Notes under the pieces: generated by a model
The model's input: the letters and a program-made list of their open reading frames with translations, nothing else
Databases searched by the model: none
What the model was told of the DNA's origin: nothing
Origin: Bin5 sp965221145
GTDB taxonomy: Bacteria; Chloroflexota; Anaerolineae; Caldilineales; Caldilineaceae
Length of the DNA stretch: 64,000 nt
Assembly (NCBI GenBank): GCA_965221145.1
Contig: OZ244877.1
Coordinates: 5,701,018 to 5,765,017, forward strand
Reading direction: 5' to 3'
In this document: piece after piece, positions 1 to 8,385 of the stretch
How the letters are laid out: each line of letters opens with the position of its first letter
Position numbering within the stretch: the stretch's first letter is position 1
Program-made: the position numbers and the translations under genes

Positions 1-586
1 TTCCGATCTGAATGCAGTTGTGGAGGCCGCGGAGGGCATGGACGCGATTGTCAATTTGTCCGTCCTGCGCCGCGACCGCCAGATCGCCTGGGACGTGAGC
101 ACGCGCGGCTGTTACAACATGATGCAGGCGGCGGTGACGCATGGCATTCGGCGGGTGATCAATACCGGCCCGCACTTCACCGTTGCCGGCCCGAACATCA
201 CCGAGTGTTTCGACTTCGGCATCGGCCCGGACATCCCGCCTCAGTCCGGCACCAACATCTACGCCATCACAAAGTCGATGGGTCAGGAAATCTGCCGCGT
301 CTTCAGCCAACATCACGACATCAGCGTGCAAACCTACCTGTTCTATCAGTTCGTAGACCCGGCGACCATCCAGCCCGGCGCGCAGCACGCGCCCTACATC
401 GTCTCCTGGGAAAACGCGGCGGAAGTCTTCACCTTGGGGCTGGAGATCGACTTGGGCGCCCTGCCCTCCCGCAGCGAAGTGTTCTATGTGTTCGCCGACA
501 TGCCGCATGGCAAGTTCAGCAACGAAAAGACGAAGCGTATCCTCGGCTTCCAACCCCGCCGCGATGTGGAACGGCTCTGGACGTAG
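1..586 (+). CDS. NAD-dependent epimerase/dehydratase, 5'-truncated by window edge
   Basis: The frame is open from base 2 to a TAG at 584-586, so this is the C-terminal part (about 194 residues) of a gene that begins outside the window. It reads like an extended short-chain dehydrogenase: a beta-strand AIVNLSV at the position of the usual VxHLAA strand, then IYAITKSMGQE, which fits the catalytic YxxxK. The N-terminal Gly-rich NAD motif is outside the window. The substrate cannot be told. It lies 13 bp upstream of the RNase HII start on the same strand. Confidence 0.75.
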   Translation, partial: SDLNAVVEAAEGMDAIVNLSVLRRDRQIAWDVSTRGCYNMMQAAVTHGIRRVINTGPHFTVAGPNITECFDFGIGPDIPPQSGTNIYAITKSMGQEICRVFSQHHDISVQTYLFYQFVDPATIQPGAQHAPYIVSWENAAEVFTLGLEIDLGALPSRSEVFYVFADMPHGKFSNEKTKRILGFQPRRDVERLWT

Positions 587-599
587 CGGGACAACCGCA

Positions 600-1259
600 A
601 TGGACGATACGGATACGGGGCGAGGAAGCGTTCGCCCTACCCTCACGGAGGAGCAACGCCTGTGGCGCGGCGGGTTTGCCCGTGTCGCCGGACTGGATGA
701 GGCCGGTCGCGGCGCGCTGGCCGGGCCTGTTGTGGCCGGCGCGGTCATTCTGCCGACCGACTGCGCGCAGGAAGGCGTGTGGGCCGCGGTGCGGGATAGC
801 AAGATGCTGAAGCCGGCGCGGCGCGACCAACTGGCTGAACAGATTCGAGCGCAAGCCGCCTCCTGGTCACTGGGTGAAGCCTCCGCCGCGGAAATCGACG
901 CGACCGGTATCGCCCCGGCCACGCGCCTGGCGATGCGTCGAGCCGTCCTGGCGCTGATCCCCCCGCCCGATCACCTGCTGATCGACTGGGTGCAGCTCAA
1001 GACGCTCAACCTGCCCCAGCAGAGTTTCACCAAGGGCGATCAGCGCATCGTCTCCATCGCCGCCGCCTCCATCCTGGCCAAAGTCCATCGCGATCGTCTA
1101 CTCTGTCAGCTGCACGAGGAGTTCCCAGAGTATGGTTTTCATAGCCACAAGGGATATGGCGCGCAGTACCATCTGGCCGCCATCGAACGGCTTGGACCCT
1201 GCCCGGCGCATCGGCACACGTTTGCGCCCATGCGACTCACCCTTGTGGATATCGGATAG
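600..1259 (+). CDS. rnhB: Ribonuclease HII
   Basis: 219-residue protein, normal for RNase HII, which cuts RNA in RNA-DNA hybrids and removes misincorporated ribonucleotides. Family motifs are in order: GLDEAGRGALAGPV (first catalytic Asp-Glu), DSKMLKPARR, the Asp of LIDWVQL, AAASILAKVHRD (last acidic residue) and HKGYGAQYH. The frame is open upstream to 486, but that part overlaps the epimerase gene; ATG 600 leaves a short N-terminal tail before the family start. It converges with the helicase gene on the opposite strand (28-bp gap). Confidence 0.93.
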   Translation: MDDTDTGRGSVRPTLTEEQRLWRGGFARVAGLDEAGRGALAGPVVAGAVILPTDCAQEGVWAAVRDSKMLKPARRDQLAEQIRAQAASWSLGEASAAEIDATGIAPATRLAMRRAVLALIPPPDHLLIDWVQLKTLNLPQQSFTKGDQRIVSIAAASILAKVHRDRLLCQLHEEFPEYGFHSHKGYGAQYHLAAIERLGPCPAHRHTFAPMRLTLVDIG

Positions 1260-1286
1260 TGGTCTGTGTACTGCGCTAGCCACCAT

Positions 1287-4055
1287 TCACGAGCCACTAT
1301 CCACCGCGGCAAGCAAAGCCAGTGCCAGGCGTTTGGACTCCAGGACTGGACGAGGCCCGAATTGTGCCCCATCATGCGCAGAATTCGGGCCGAGTGGTTG
1401 TTCATCGCCCACCAGCAGCACAGGACCCACACAGGCGGGACAACCGTAGCGGCAGGCGCAGCCGCGGATCAACTCTGATGCCCCGGCGATCAGCTCATCG
1501 TGGCATTCGTACAGTTGCGCGCTGAAGCCGATCCCGGCAGGGATGCGCTCGTAGATATAGATGCGCGGGGCGGAGAGCGCGGACGGCGAGGGGTGAGAAG
1601 TGAGAAATGAAGTGCGGGAGGCACTGCTCTCTTCGCTCGCATCAAGACTCTCTTCTCGAATGATGGCGACATCGATGTCGCGTCGGTCACACATCAGGTG
1701 CAGGGGGGCCAGATTGCCCAGCGCGTAGGCCACGCCATCCAGACCGGTGCGGGCGCGCACACCCGCTTCCAGGCGCTGATGGCAGCGGCGGCAGAGCAAT
1801 ACGAGATTGCTGAGCCGGTTGGCCTGTTGGTCATTCCTGTTCAGGCCCGGAATGTAACCAAAGGCGCGGGAGGGGATGCGATGATGCACGTCGTGCTGGC
1901 GCGTGCGCGTCTCGGGCGCGCCGCATTCGGCGCAGCGGTAACTGTCCCTGGCCCGCGTTGTGGCACGCTGCTCCTGCCAATCGGGACCGTAGTCATTGGG
2001 CGCGTCGCGCCAGTCGCCCGCCTGCATCAGAGCCATCTGCGCCTCTGCGGTCACTTCCAGCCAGTAGCCGGAGGTGTCCAGTGTGGTGGGCGGATAGTCA
2101 AGCGGCAGAACGCCGAGATTCTCATGGGTAAAGCGACGCACACGGCGGAACTGCGTCACCTGCGACGTTACCAAGAGTTCGCCATAGCCCAGTTGCGCGC
2201 CGCCGCAGAGACGATTTTCCTGCACGGAGAGCACCTGAATCTCGGTTTCCGTGCTGGCCTCCGTGTAGTAATCGACCTCCGCTGGCCAGACCCACGCCGA
2301 TTTCTTGTCAAGGTCCAGCCGTTCGACCAGGTAACTGCGGCCTTCGTGGATGTAGACGGCTCCTTCATGAGTCAGAAACGGTGCGCTGGCGGCATCGACC
2401 TCTCCAATCACTGTGAAAGAGTCATCTTGCCTCTGGCTCTCTTCTCTTTGCGCGCCGCCCGCATGAACGATCACCGGGTCGCCGCCGACGCTGCGCAGGC
2501 CAAACTGGCGGGCGGGTCCACCCTGCGGGCGGAGCCTGCCGTCGCCGCTCCAGTGGAAGCGATTGCCGAAGCGCTGCACCGACCTCTCTTCGACCAGTAG
2601 CTCAAGGACCTCGGCGGTGAAAGGCGACCGCCCGAACGGTTCCCCTTCGACAAACGGCAACTCAAAGGCGGCGCAACGCATCTGGTCCACCAGCAGCATC
2701 AGGTTGTCGGCATTGGCGAAGGCGTGCTCCGGTGATCGTTGCAGCAGAAACTGAGGATGGTTGACGATATACTGGTCGAGCGCCCCGGCCGTTGCCACCA
2801 GCACGGCCAGAGATGCCTCTGTCGTGCGGCCAACCCGGCCCCACTGTTGCCACGCGGCCGCGATCGTGCCCGGGTAGCCGCAGATCAGCGCCGCCTCCAA
2901 CTGGCCGATGTCGATGCCCAACTCCAACGCGTTGGTAGCGACCACGCCGCGCACCGTCCCCGCCCGCAGACCCGCCTCAATCTGGCGGCGTTCCTGGGGC
3001 AGATAGCCGCCGCGGTAGCCGCGAATGGCGCGACTGTTGGCGCTACTATCCACTGTCCACTCGCCACTATCAATTGCTTGCATGCGTTCCCGTATGTAAC
3101 TGAGCAGGAGTTCGACGGTCAGGCGGGCGCGGCCGAAAACGATCGTTTGCAGGCCGCCCAGCAGGAAGCGGACGGCCAGATCCTGGGTCTCCAACACACT
3201 GCTGCGGCGCAAGCCCCGAATCGGATCGTACAGCGGCGGCGCATAGAGGAGGATGTGCTTCTCGCCTTGCGGCGCGCCGTTGCGGTCGATGACCCGGACC
3301 GGCTGCTCGGTCAGGATTTCCGCCAGCTGTTTGGGGTTGGCGATCGTTGCGCTGGTCAGCAGGAAATGGGGGCGGCTTCCGTAGTGGGCGGCCACGCGAC
3401 GCAACCGGCGCAGGACATTGGCTACGTGGCTGCCGAAAACGCCGCGATAACTGTGCATTTCGTCAATGATGACGTAGCGCAGACCGGCGAGAAAGCGTTC
3501 CCAGCCGCCGTGGTAGGGCAGGATTCCGGCATGAAGCATGTCCGGGTTGGTGAGAATCAGCCTGGCATTCTGGCGGATCGAACGACGCTGCGCGGAGGGC
3601 GTGTCGCCGTCATAGGAGTGGATGGTGGGTAGTGAATCGCGGATAGATGTGTTGATATCCGCTACCCACTCGCCGCAATCCACGATCAAATCGCCGATCT
3701 CTGCCAGTTGATCGTGGGCCAAGGCTTTGGTCGGGAAGAGGTAGAGCGCCGTCGCTTCGGGGTCGTTGAGCAGAGCGTGAAGGACGGGCAGCGTGTAGCA
3801 GAGCGTCTTGCCGCTGGCGGTGGGGGTGACAACGGCGATGCTATGGCCGCGCAGGGCTTGGTCAACGGCCTCAGCCTGATGGCTATAGAGTTGCTGAATC
3901 CCGCGGCGGTGCAGCGCATGCGTCAACGCCGGATGCAGATGGGCAGGCATCTCCACCGTGCGGCCAGGGCGAGCGGGCAGCGTCTCCCAAGCGGTGACAT
4001 TGGCCATAAAGCCGGTGTCCCGGAGCAAGTCAGCGATAACGTCTGCAATGCCCAT
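1287..4055 (-). CDS. DEAD/DEAH helicase with DUF1998-type C-terminus and inserted HNH motif
   Basis: 922 residues from ATG 4055; a TTG at 4097 would add 14 residues (SSYAIRDTQYV...) encoded by an intergenic repeat, so it is disfavoured. Superfamily-2 motifs: TPTASGKT (residues 77-84), LFPTKALAHDQ, DEMH, TSATIANP, ATNALELGIDIG and QQWGRVGR. The C-terminus has GCACRYGCPACVG, the Cys motif of the DUF1998 domain found in MrfA-type DNA-repair helicases. Between them, about residues 702-760, is an HNH-nuclease signature: CAEC, then DVHHRIP, then LSNLVLLCRRCH. Three low-complexity inserts (about residues 122-146, 326-342 and 799-831) look repeat-derived. DNA repair is inferred from MrfA; no DISARM-type partners are adjacent. 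Confidence 0.88.
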   Translation of the reverse strand: MGIADVIADLLRDTGFMANVTAWETLPARPGRTVEMPAHLHPALTHALHRRGIQQLYSHQAEAVDQALRGHSIAVVTPTASGKTLCYTLPVLHALLNDPEATALYLFPTKALAHDQLAEIGDLIVDCGEWVADINTSIRDSLPTIHSYDGDTPSAQRRSIRQNARLILTNPDMLHAGILPYHGGWERFLAGLRYVIIDEMHSYRGVFGSHVANVLRRLRRVAAHYGSRPHFLLTSATIANPKQLAEILTEQPVRVIDRNGAPQGEKHILLYAPPLYDPIRGLRRSSVLETQDLAVRFLLGGLQTIVFGRARLTVELLLSYIRERMQAIDSGEWTVDSSANSRAIRGYRGGYLPQERRQIEAGLRAGTVRGVVATNALELGIDIGQLEAALICGYPGTIAAAWQQWGRVGRTTEASLAVLVATAGALDQYIVNHPQFLLQRSPEHAFANADNLMLLVDQMRCAAFELPFVEGEPFGRSPFTAEVLELLVEERSVQRFGNRFHWSGDGRLRPQGGPARQFGLRSVGGDPVIVHAGGAQREESQRQDDSFTVIGEVDAASAPFLTHEGAVYIHEGRSYLVERLDLDKKSAWVWPAEVDYYTEASTETEIQVLSVQENRLCGGAQLGYGELLVTSQVTQFRRVRRFTHENLGVLPLDYPPTTLDTSGYWLEVTAEAQMALMQAGDWRDAPNDYGPDWQEQRATTRARDSYRCAECGAPETRTRQHDVHHRIPSRAFGYIPGLNRNDQQANRLSNLVLLCRRCHQRLEAGVRARTGLDGVAYALGNLAPLHLMCDRRDIDVAIIREESLDASEESSASRTSFLTSHPSPSALSAPRIYIYERIPAGIGFSAQLYECHDELIAGASELIRGCACRYGCPACVGPVLLVGDEQPLGPNSAHDGAQFGPRPVLESKRLALALLAAVDSGS

Positions 4056-4216
4056 AACGTATTGCGTATCTCGTATTGCGTAGCTCGACACTGCCAACGA
4101 AGAAAGATCTTTTGGAGCGAAAGCCCCTTGACCTGGAGACCGGATCTGACGCGGAGAAAACGCTGAGCAAATTGAGCCTAATCACAGGACACCAATACGA
4201 AATACGCATTACGCAA
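4056..4216. repeat. ATTGCGTA-type short interspersed repeats, inverted pair
   Basis: Between the helicase and F420 reductase starts and ends lie two degenerate clusters of the word ATTGCGTA/TACGCAAT: 4059-4085 on one strand sense and 4195-4216 as its inverse. They could fold over about 160 bp. The same word recurs at 4905-4929 and 9109-9129, the last inside a glycosyltransferase gene. No conserved repeat-spacer spacing, so not CRISPR. Confidence 0.6.
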
Positions 4217-4222
4217 TGGAAG

Positions 4223-4888
4223 TCAGATTCCCGTGATCCGGATCCCGCTGCCCTTAACTTTGTGGCGTACGTTGATGCCGATGAGGACGGCGGTCAATCC
4301 TTCGCTGACGCCGCTGTTCACAAGCGGACCGGCGTCGATGCCCCGCATCCCCGCGGCCTGGGCCAGTTCGATCGCGGTCTGCTTTGCCTCTTTGTCGTCG
4401 CCCGTTATCAGAATGTCGCAGTCGATGGAGTGGCTCAGGTCCTTCAGGTGTGTGGCGCTGATATTCTGGAAGGCCGCCACCAGCCGCGCGCCTTCGCCGA
4501 GGAGCGCCTGGGCCTCTTCGGCAGCCGATCCCGCCGCCGGACGCCAGACGCGGCTCACGCGCGGCGGTTTGAGCGGAACGACGACGCTGACGACCGTCTT
4601 GCCCTGGCAACCACCCCGAATCTGTTCCAGGATTCCGGCCTGGGAGTCGTAAGGGACGCTGAGGATGATGACATCAGCGTCTGCGGCTGCGGCGGCGTTG
4701 GTATCGCCGCTGATACGCGCCGAGTGGTTGGCCGGTAAGAGCGCGGCCAGCTCAGCCGCCGCGGCCTGGGCCTTTTCGCGGCTGCGGCTGCCAATCAGAA
4801 TCGGATAACCGACGGCTGCCCAGCGCAAAGCCAGGCCGGAACCTTCCGCGCCCGTGCCGCCAATCACGGCGAGTGTGGGACTGGTCAT
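4223..4888 (-). CDS. npdG: NADPH-dependent F420 reductase
   Basis: 221 residues from ATG 4888. Transfers hydride between reduced coenzyme F420 and NADP in the cytoplasm. The N-terminus gives the family Rossmann motif AVIGGTGAEGSGLALRWA followed by an NADP-phosphate-binding GSRSREKA; later ILSVPYDSQ and ISATHLKDL match the family pattern, and length is typical. It implies that the organism makes or uses F420, which fits Chloroflexota or Actinomycetota. It is followed by the SsnA-like amidohydrolase on the same strand, 85 bp upstream in the same direction, so the two may be co-transcribed. Confidence 0.85.
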   Translation of the reverse strand: MTSPTLAVIGGTGAEGSGLALRWAAVGYPILIGSRSREKAQAAAAELAALLPANHSARISGDTNAAAAADADVIILSVPYDSQAGILEQIRGGCQGKTVVSVVVPLKPPRVSRVWRPAAGSAAEEAQALLGEGARLVAAFQNISATHLKDLSHSIDCDILITGDDKEAKQTAIELAQAAGMRGIDAGPLVNSGVSEGLTAVLIGINVRHKVKGSGIRITGI

Positions 4889-4898
4889 CGGGACACCC

Positions 4899-4966
4899 TT
4901 TCGTATTGCGTATCACGTATTGCGTAGCTCGACCCCGCCGCCGAAGGTTTTGTGACTACGCAATAG
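4899..4966. repeat. ATTGCGTA-type short interspersed repeat
   Basis: Two tandem near-copies of CGTATTGCGTA at 4904-4927, followed by the inverse word CTACGCAAT at 4955-4963. It fills most of the gap between the F420 reductase start and the amidohydrolase stop. Same family as 4056-4216. Confidence 0.55.
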
Positions 4967-4973
4967 GGAGTAC

Positions 4974-6305
4974 TCATTGCAGTTTGAATCGTTCCCACGT
5001 CTCCTGCGCGCGTTCACGGCTGCGGGCGGTGATGGTCTCTTCATCCAGGGTCAGCAGCGCCCGATCGCGCATGAGCACCTGGCCGTGGCAGATCGTGCTG
5101 TGAACGTGTCCGCCGCTGATGCCGAACAGAATGTGCCAGGGCAGATTGTCGCTGTGCAGAGGCGTCGTGGGGTAGTAGTCGAGCAGTATGAGGTCGGCAA
5201 ACGCGCCGGGAGCGAGGACGCCGACCGGTCTGTCGAAAAAGGCGCCCGCCAGTGCGCGGTTGTTGTGGATCGCCATCTGCATTACCTTGTCCGCGCCGAG
5301 CGTGCGGGGATCGCCGCTGCTCACCTTATGCAGTTGGTCGGTCACTTTCATCTCGGCAAACATATCGTTGCTGAAGCCGTCATTCCCCAGGCAGACGGGC
5401 ATCCCGCCCCGCAGCATGACCGGGATGTTGGCCGCGCCCACCGCGTTGTTCATGTTGGAGCGGGGCTGATGCGAAACAATTGTCCCCGTTTCCCGCAGCA
5501 GGGCCATTTCCCAGGCGTCGATGTGAATGCAGTGGGCGAAGATGCTCTTGGCGCCCGTGATGTCAAAGCTGTGCAGCCGTTCGACCGTGGGCCTGCCGCT
5601 GCGGCTCAGGCTGTCCCAAGCGTCCGCCGGATGCTCGGCGACATGAACGTGGAAGCGTTCGCTTTCGCTTCGACATGCCTCCAGCGTTTCGTCGGAGAGG
5701 GTCATGCTGGCGTGGAGGCCGAAGGTGGCGGCGACGCGTGCTGAGGAGCTATCCGCGCCGGAGAGCCGGGAGGCAAAGCGCACGTTTTCGCGGATGCCCG
5801 CCTGCGTCGCCGCGGGGCCGTCCCTGTCCGTCACCTCGTAGCATAGCACCGACCGCAGCCCGCTGGCATCCACAGCCGCGGCGATCGCGTCCAGGCTGCC
5901 GTCGATTGCGGACTGGCTGGCGTGGTGGTCGATGAGCGTTGTCGTGCCGTTGCGGACGGCGTCCACGAGACAGACTTCCGCCGAGCTTTGCACGCCGTGC
6001 AGGTCCAGCGAACGGTCCAGGGGCCACCAGAGTTTCTGCAAGATTTCCGGAAAATCCTTGGCCGGTTCGCCGGGAATGTACATCCCTCTGGCGAACGCGC
6101 CGTAGAAGTGGGTGTGCGCGCAGATCATGCCCGGCATCAGCAGTTTGCCCTGCGCGTCCCATCGTTCGGCGTCAGGATACCGGCTAAGCAACTGCTGACT
6201 CTCGCCGACCGCGACGATCTGGTCGCCGCGTAGATAGACCCCGCCGCCCGGCAGAATACGGTTTGCGTCGTCAAATGTGATAACGGTCGCGTTGTGAATC
6301 AACAT
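4974..6305 (-). CDS. ssnA: SsnA-like metal-dependent amidohydrolase
   Basis: 443 residues from ATG 6305; an in-frame TTG at 6311 is better spaced to the AGGAG upstream and is the alternative start. Amidohydrolase superfamily with cytosine-deaminase/chlorohydrolase fold: metal-binding AHTHFYGAF, DHHAS, then GLHAS, HVAEH, FAHCIHID and the catalytic Asp region LGNDGFSNDM. The order and spacing resemble the SsnA subgroup (putative selenium-metabolism aminohydrolase), for which the real substrate is not established. No other selenium gene is visible here, so the role is inferred from family only. Confidence 0.82.
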   Translation of the reverse strand: MLIHNATVITFDDANRILPGGGVYLRGDQIVAVGESQQLLSRYPDAERWDAQGKLLMPGMICAHTHFYGAFARGMYIPGEPAKDFPEILQKLWWPLDRSLDLHGVQSSAEVCLVDAVRNGTTTLIDHHASQSAIDGSLDAIAAAVDASGLRSVLCYEVTDRDGPAATQAGIRENVRFASRLSGADSSSARVAATFGLHASMTLSDETLEACRSESERFHVHVAEHPADAWDSLSRSGRPTVERLHSFDITGAKSIFAHCIHIDAWEMALLRETGTIVSHQPRSNMNNAVGAANIPVMLRGGMPVCLGNDGFSNDMFAEMKVTDQLHKVSSGDPRTLGADKVMQMAIHNNRALAGAFFDRPVGVLAPGAFADLILLDYYPTTPLHSDNLPWHILFGISGGHVHSTICHGQVLMRDRALLTLDEETITARSRERAQETWERFKLQ

Positions 6306-6451
6306 TCCCAACCGGTCTCCTGTAGCTTATAGTTTAGTGTTCTTAGTTTTCAGTAACACTACGCGGGCGAGTCTTGGGAAGTTTCCAAGAGAATTAGAAA
6401 CTGCCGTGAAGTATACGGTTGCCTAGCAGAAACGCAAATGCCGGAGCACGT

Positions 6452-7198
6452 CGGGCGTATCCCAGTTTTTTTGCATCGTTGCTCTAGGAACGCGGGAGGC
6501 TTGCTGACGTTGGGAGCGGAGGAGGTGGGTAGGGCCGGTTTTGACATTTTGTTGTAATGGCGTTGGACGAAAGACAGTTCCGCAAAAAAATCTTCAAAAT
6601 GCCAACCGCGATTTCCTGCCGCGCCTCTGCCGGAACGGGCTTTCCTGCACCGATAGAAGCCGTGTGTTGAATGCGCTGCAACTTCGTCATATGAGCGCGG
6701 GTTGTTAAATGCGCTACCACTTCGCACTATGAGCGCTGTTGTTAGGGTATTGGTGTCATGATCGGTCGGGGAACCTGGCTGGCAGGGTCGATATTTTCCA
6801 AGATATACAATTATTTAGTGTCCGCTTTGTCCGCTTTTACCCCCCCCCCGTTGCCCAAAAGGGTAGTGGTCGAATAGTAAGTGATCTGATAATCCGGTGG
6901 TGTGGACATTTTTGTCCGTGCATCCGCTAATCATAGCAATCTCCGTATCACAGAAATCACAGTTCAGACATAGACTTTGCCCTCAACACTTACTTTGTGA
7001 CCACTACCCCCAAAAGAAGCAGGAATTGGTTGAAATTCAGTGCGCTACCGCGTCGCGCGCCCAGAGGGCACCCGAGCGCCGGATTGCGGTATGGGGGTCT
7101 GGGCGCGCGGTGGCGGCGTTCCCTGTCGCGGGGGAGTGTAGCACAGATGAGCGAATCGGGCAAGTCGGGGTGGTGCATGATAATTTGGGATGCACCCG
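6452..7198. mobile_element. R1 element copy A (non-autonomous TIR element, interrupted by a MITE)
   Basis: About 590 bp of non-coding sequence plus a 155-bp nested insertion. Left end CGGGCGTATCCC at 6452-6463 and right end GGGATGCACCCG at 7187-7198 are near-perfect inverted repeats, and GCACGT is found directly outside both ends (6446-6451 and 7199-7204), a 6-bp target duplication. Most of the interior aligns with copy B at 12543-13176. It includes a C-run (about 6841-6849) and hairpin-prone units of the type GCGCTACC...GAGCGC. No protein-coding frame is credible. It accounts for nearly all of the gap between the amidohydrolase and galE. Confidence 0.72.
6861..7009. mobile_element. 149-bp MITE nested in R1 copy A
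   Basis: Terminal inverted repeats of 23 bp with 20 matches: left GGGTAGTGGTC + 4 nt + AGTAAGTG, right its inverse ending GACCACTACCC at 7009. CCAAAA is duplicated at 6855-6860 and 7010-7015. The matching site in R1 copy B (12950-12955) has a single CCAAAA and no insert, giving an empty-site control within the window. No coding capacity. Confidence 0.85.
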
Positions 7199-7330
7199 GC
7201 ACGTCCGGTTCAATTTCTCTTTTCCACGTGAACTCCTTATACTGGTTTTCTGAGGGCGGACCGACTTAACGCTGGCGCCGCCGGTCGGTTTGCTCGAAAG
7301 GGAGTAGAAGATTCAGAAGAGGAGCATTGC

Positions 7331-8329
7331 GTGAAAATACTCGTCACGGGGGGAGCCGGTTTTATCGGCAGCCACATCGTGCAGTGGCTGCGAAGGGCCG
7401 GACACGAGGTCGTAACTCTTGACAGTTTGCGAACGGGCAAGCGGGCCAATCTCCCGGCTGATGTACCGTTCTATGAGGTGGACATTCGTGATCAGGCGGG
7501 GCTGGCGGAACTGTTTGCGGCGGAACGTCCTCAGGCCGTTGTGCATCAGGCAGCCCTGGCAAACGTGCGTGAAAGCATGGAGGATCCGATCACATATGCC
7601 GAAGTCAACATTATCGGCACATTGCATCTACTGGAGCTGGCGAAGGAGTACGACTGTTGTAAATTTGTCTTTGCCAGCACAGGCGGCGCGGTCTACGGAG
7701 AGGGAAAAGGCCGAGGAGAGAGTGTAGAGGAGATAGAGGAGGAGTGCGGAGAGGGAAACGGTTCAAACGCCTCGAAATTGCCCTTTACCGAGGAGAGCCG
7801 CCCAAAACCCAAGGATAATTACGGCGCCAACAAGCTCAACTGTGAGCATTACATCGAGCTATACAGCCAGAACTACGGCCTGCCTTACGTCATCCTGCGC
7901 TATGCAAACGTTTACGGCCCCCGGCAAGATATCAAGGGCGAGGCCGGCGTCGTCGCGTTATTTGCGGGCGCGATGTCGGCGGATCAACCGACCCATATTA
8001 CCGGCGACGGCGGCCAAACACGCGATTTTGTCTATGTTGACGACGTCGCCAGAGCGAACGTTCTGGCCGTGGTCGGCGATGTCAACGGCGTTTACAATGT
8101 GGGAACGGGCCAACCGACAGACATCAACACCATCTATCGGCTGCTTGCAGAACTGACCGCCTACCGCCGTAAGCCCTCCTATCAGCCCCGACCTCCTGGG
8201 GAAGTGCTGGCTACCTGGCTGGATTGTTCGAAAGCCGGGCAGGCGTTAGGCTGGGAAGCGGAGGTCGATCTGCCGGAGGGTTTGCGGCGCACAGTAGAGT
8301 GGGTCAGAGCGTCAGCGGTCAGCGGCTAG
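7331..8329 (+). CDS. galE: UDP-glucose 4-epimerase-like NAD-dependent epimerase
   Basis: 332 residues from GTG 7331, preceded by AGAAGAGGAG. Extended SDR: ILVTGGAGFIGSHIVQWL (NAD motif), AVVHQAAL, the catalytic YGANKLNCEHY (YxxxK), ILRYANVYGPRQ and YNVGTGQP. This is the architecture of UDP-glucose/UDP-hexose epimerases supplying sugars for surface glycans. About 30 residues after GGAVYGE (roughly residues 123-152) form an Glu/Gly/Ser-rich insert coded by a purine-rich tract similar to the intergenic hairpins near 36.4 and 38.5 kb; the frame is kept. It is followed 56 bp on by a glycosyltransferase gene. Exact substrate is unproven. Confidence 0.82.
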   Translation: MKILVTGGAGFIGSHIVQWLRRAGHEVVTLDSLRTGKRANLPADVPFYEVDIRDQAGLAELFAAERPQAVVHQAALANVRESMEDPITYAEVNIIGTLHLLELAKEYDCCKFVFASTGGAVYGEGKGRGESVEEIEEECGEGNGSNASKLPFTEESRPKPKDNYGANKLNCEHYIELYSQNYGLPYVILRYANVYGPRQDIKGEAGVVALFAGAMSADQPTHITGDGGQTRDFVYVDDVARANVLAVVGDVNGVYNVGTGQPTDINTIYRLLAELTAYRRKPSYQPRPPGEVLATWLDCSKAGQALGWEAEVDLPEGLRRTVEWVRASAVSG

Positions 8330-8385
8330 GGCCTGTGGACTCTCCACGACTCGCTATACACTAACCACAATTCACTGGGGTTACG

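Noticed and set aside
1287..4055. DISARM or other defence island around the DUF1998 helicase
   Set aside because: Neighbours are RNase HII, F420 reductase and an amidohydrolase; no methylase, PLD or drmB-type partner.
4056..4216. Repeated ATTGCGTA words as a possible CRISPR
   Set aside because: Units are short, degenerate and inverted, with no regular spacers and no cas genes.
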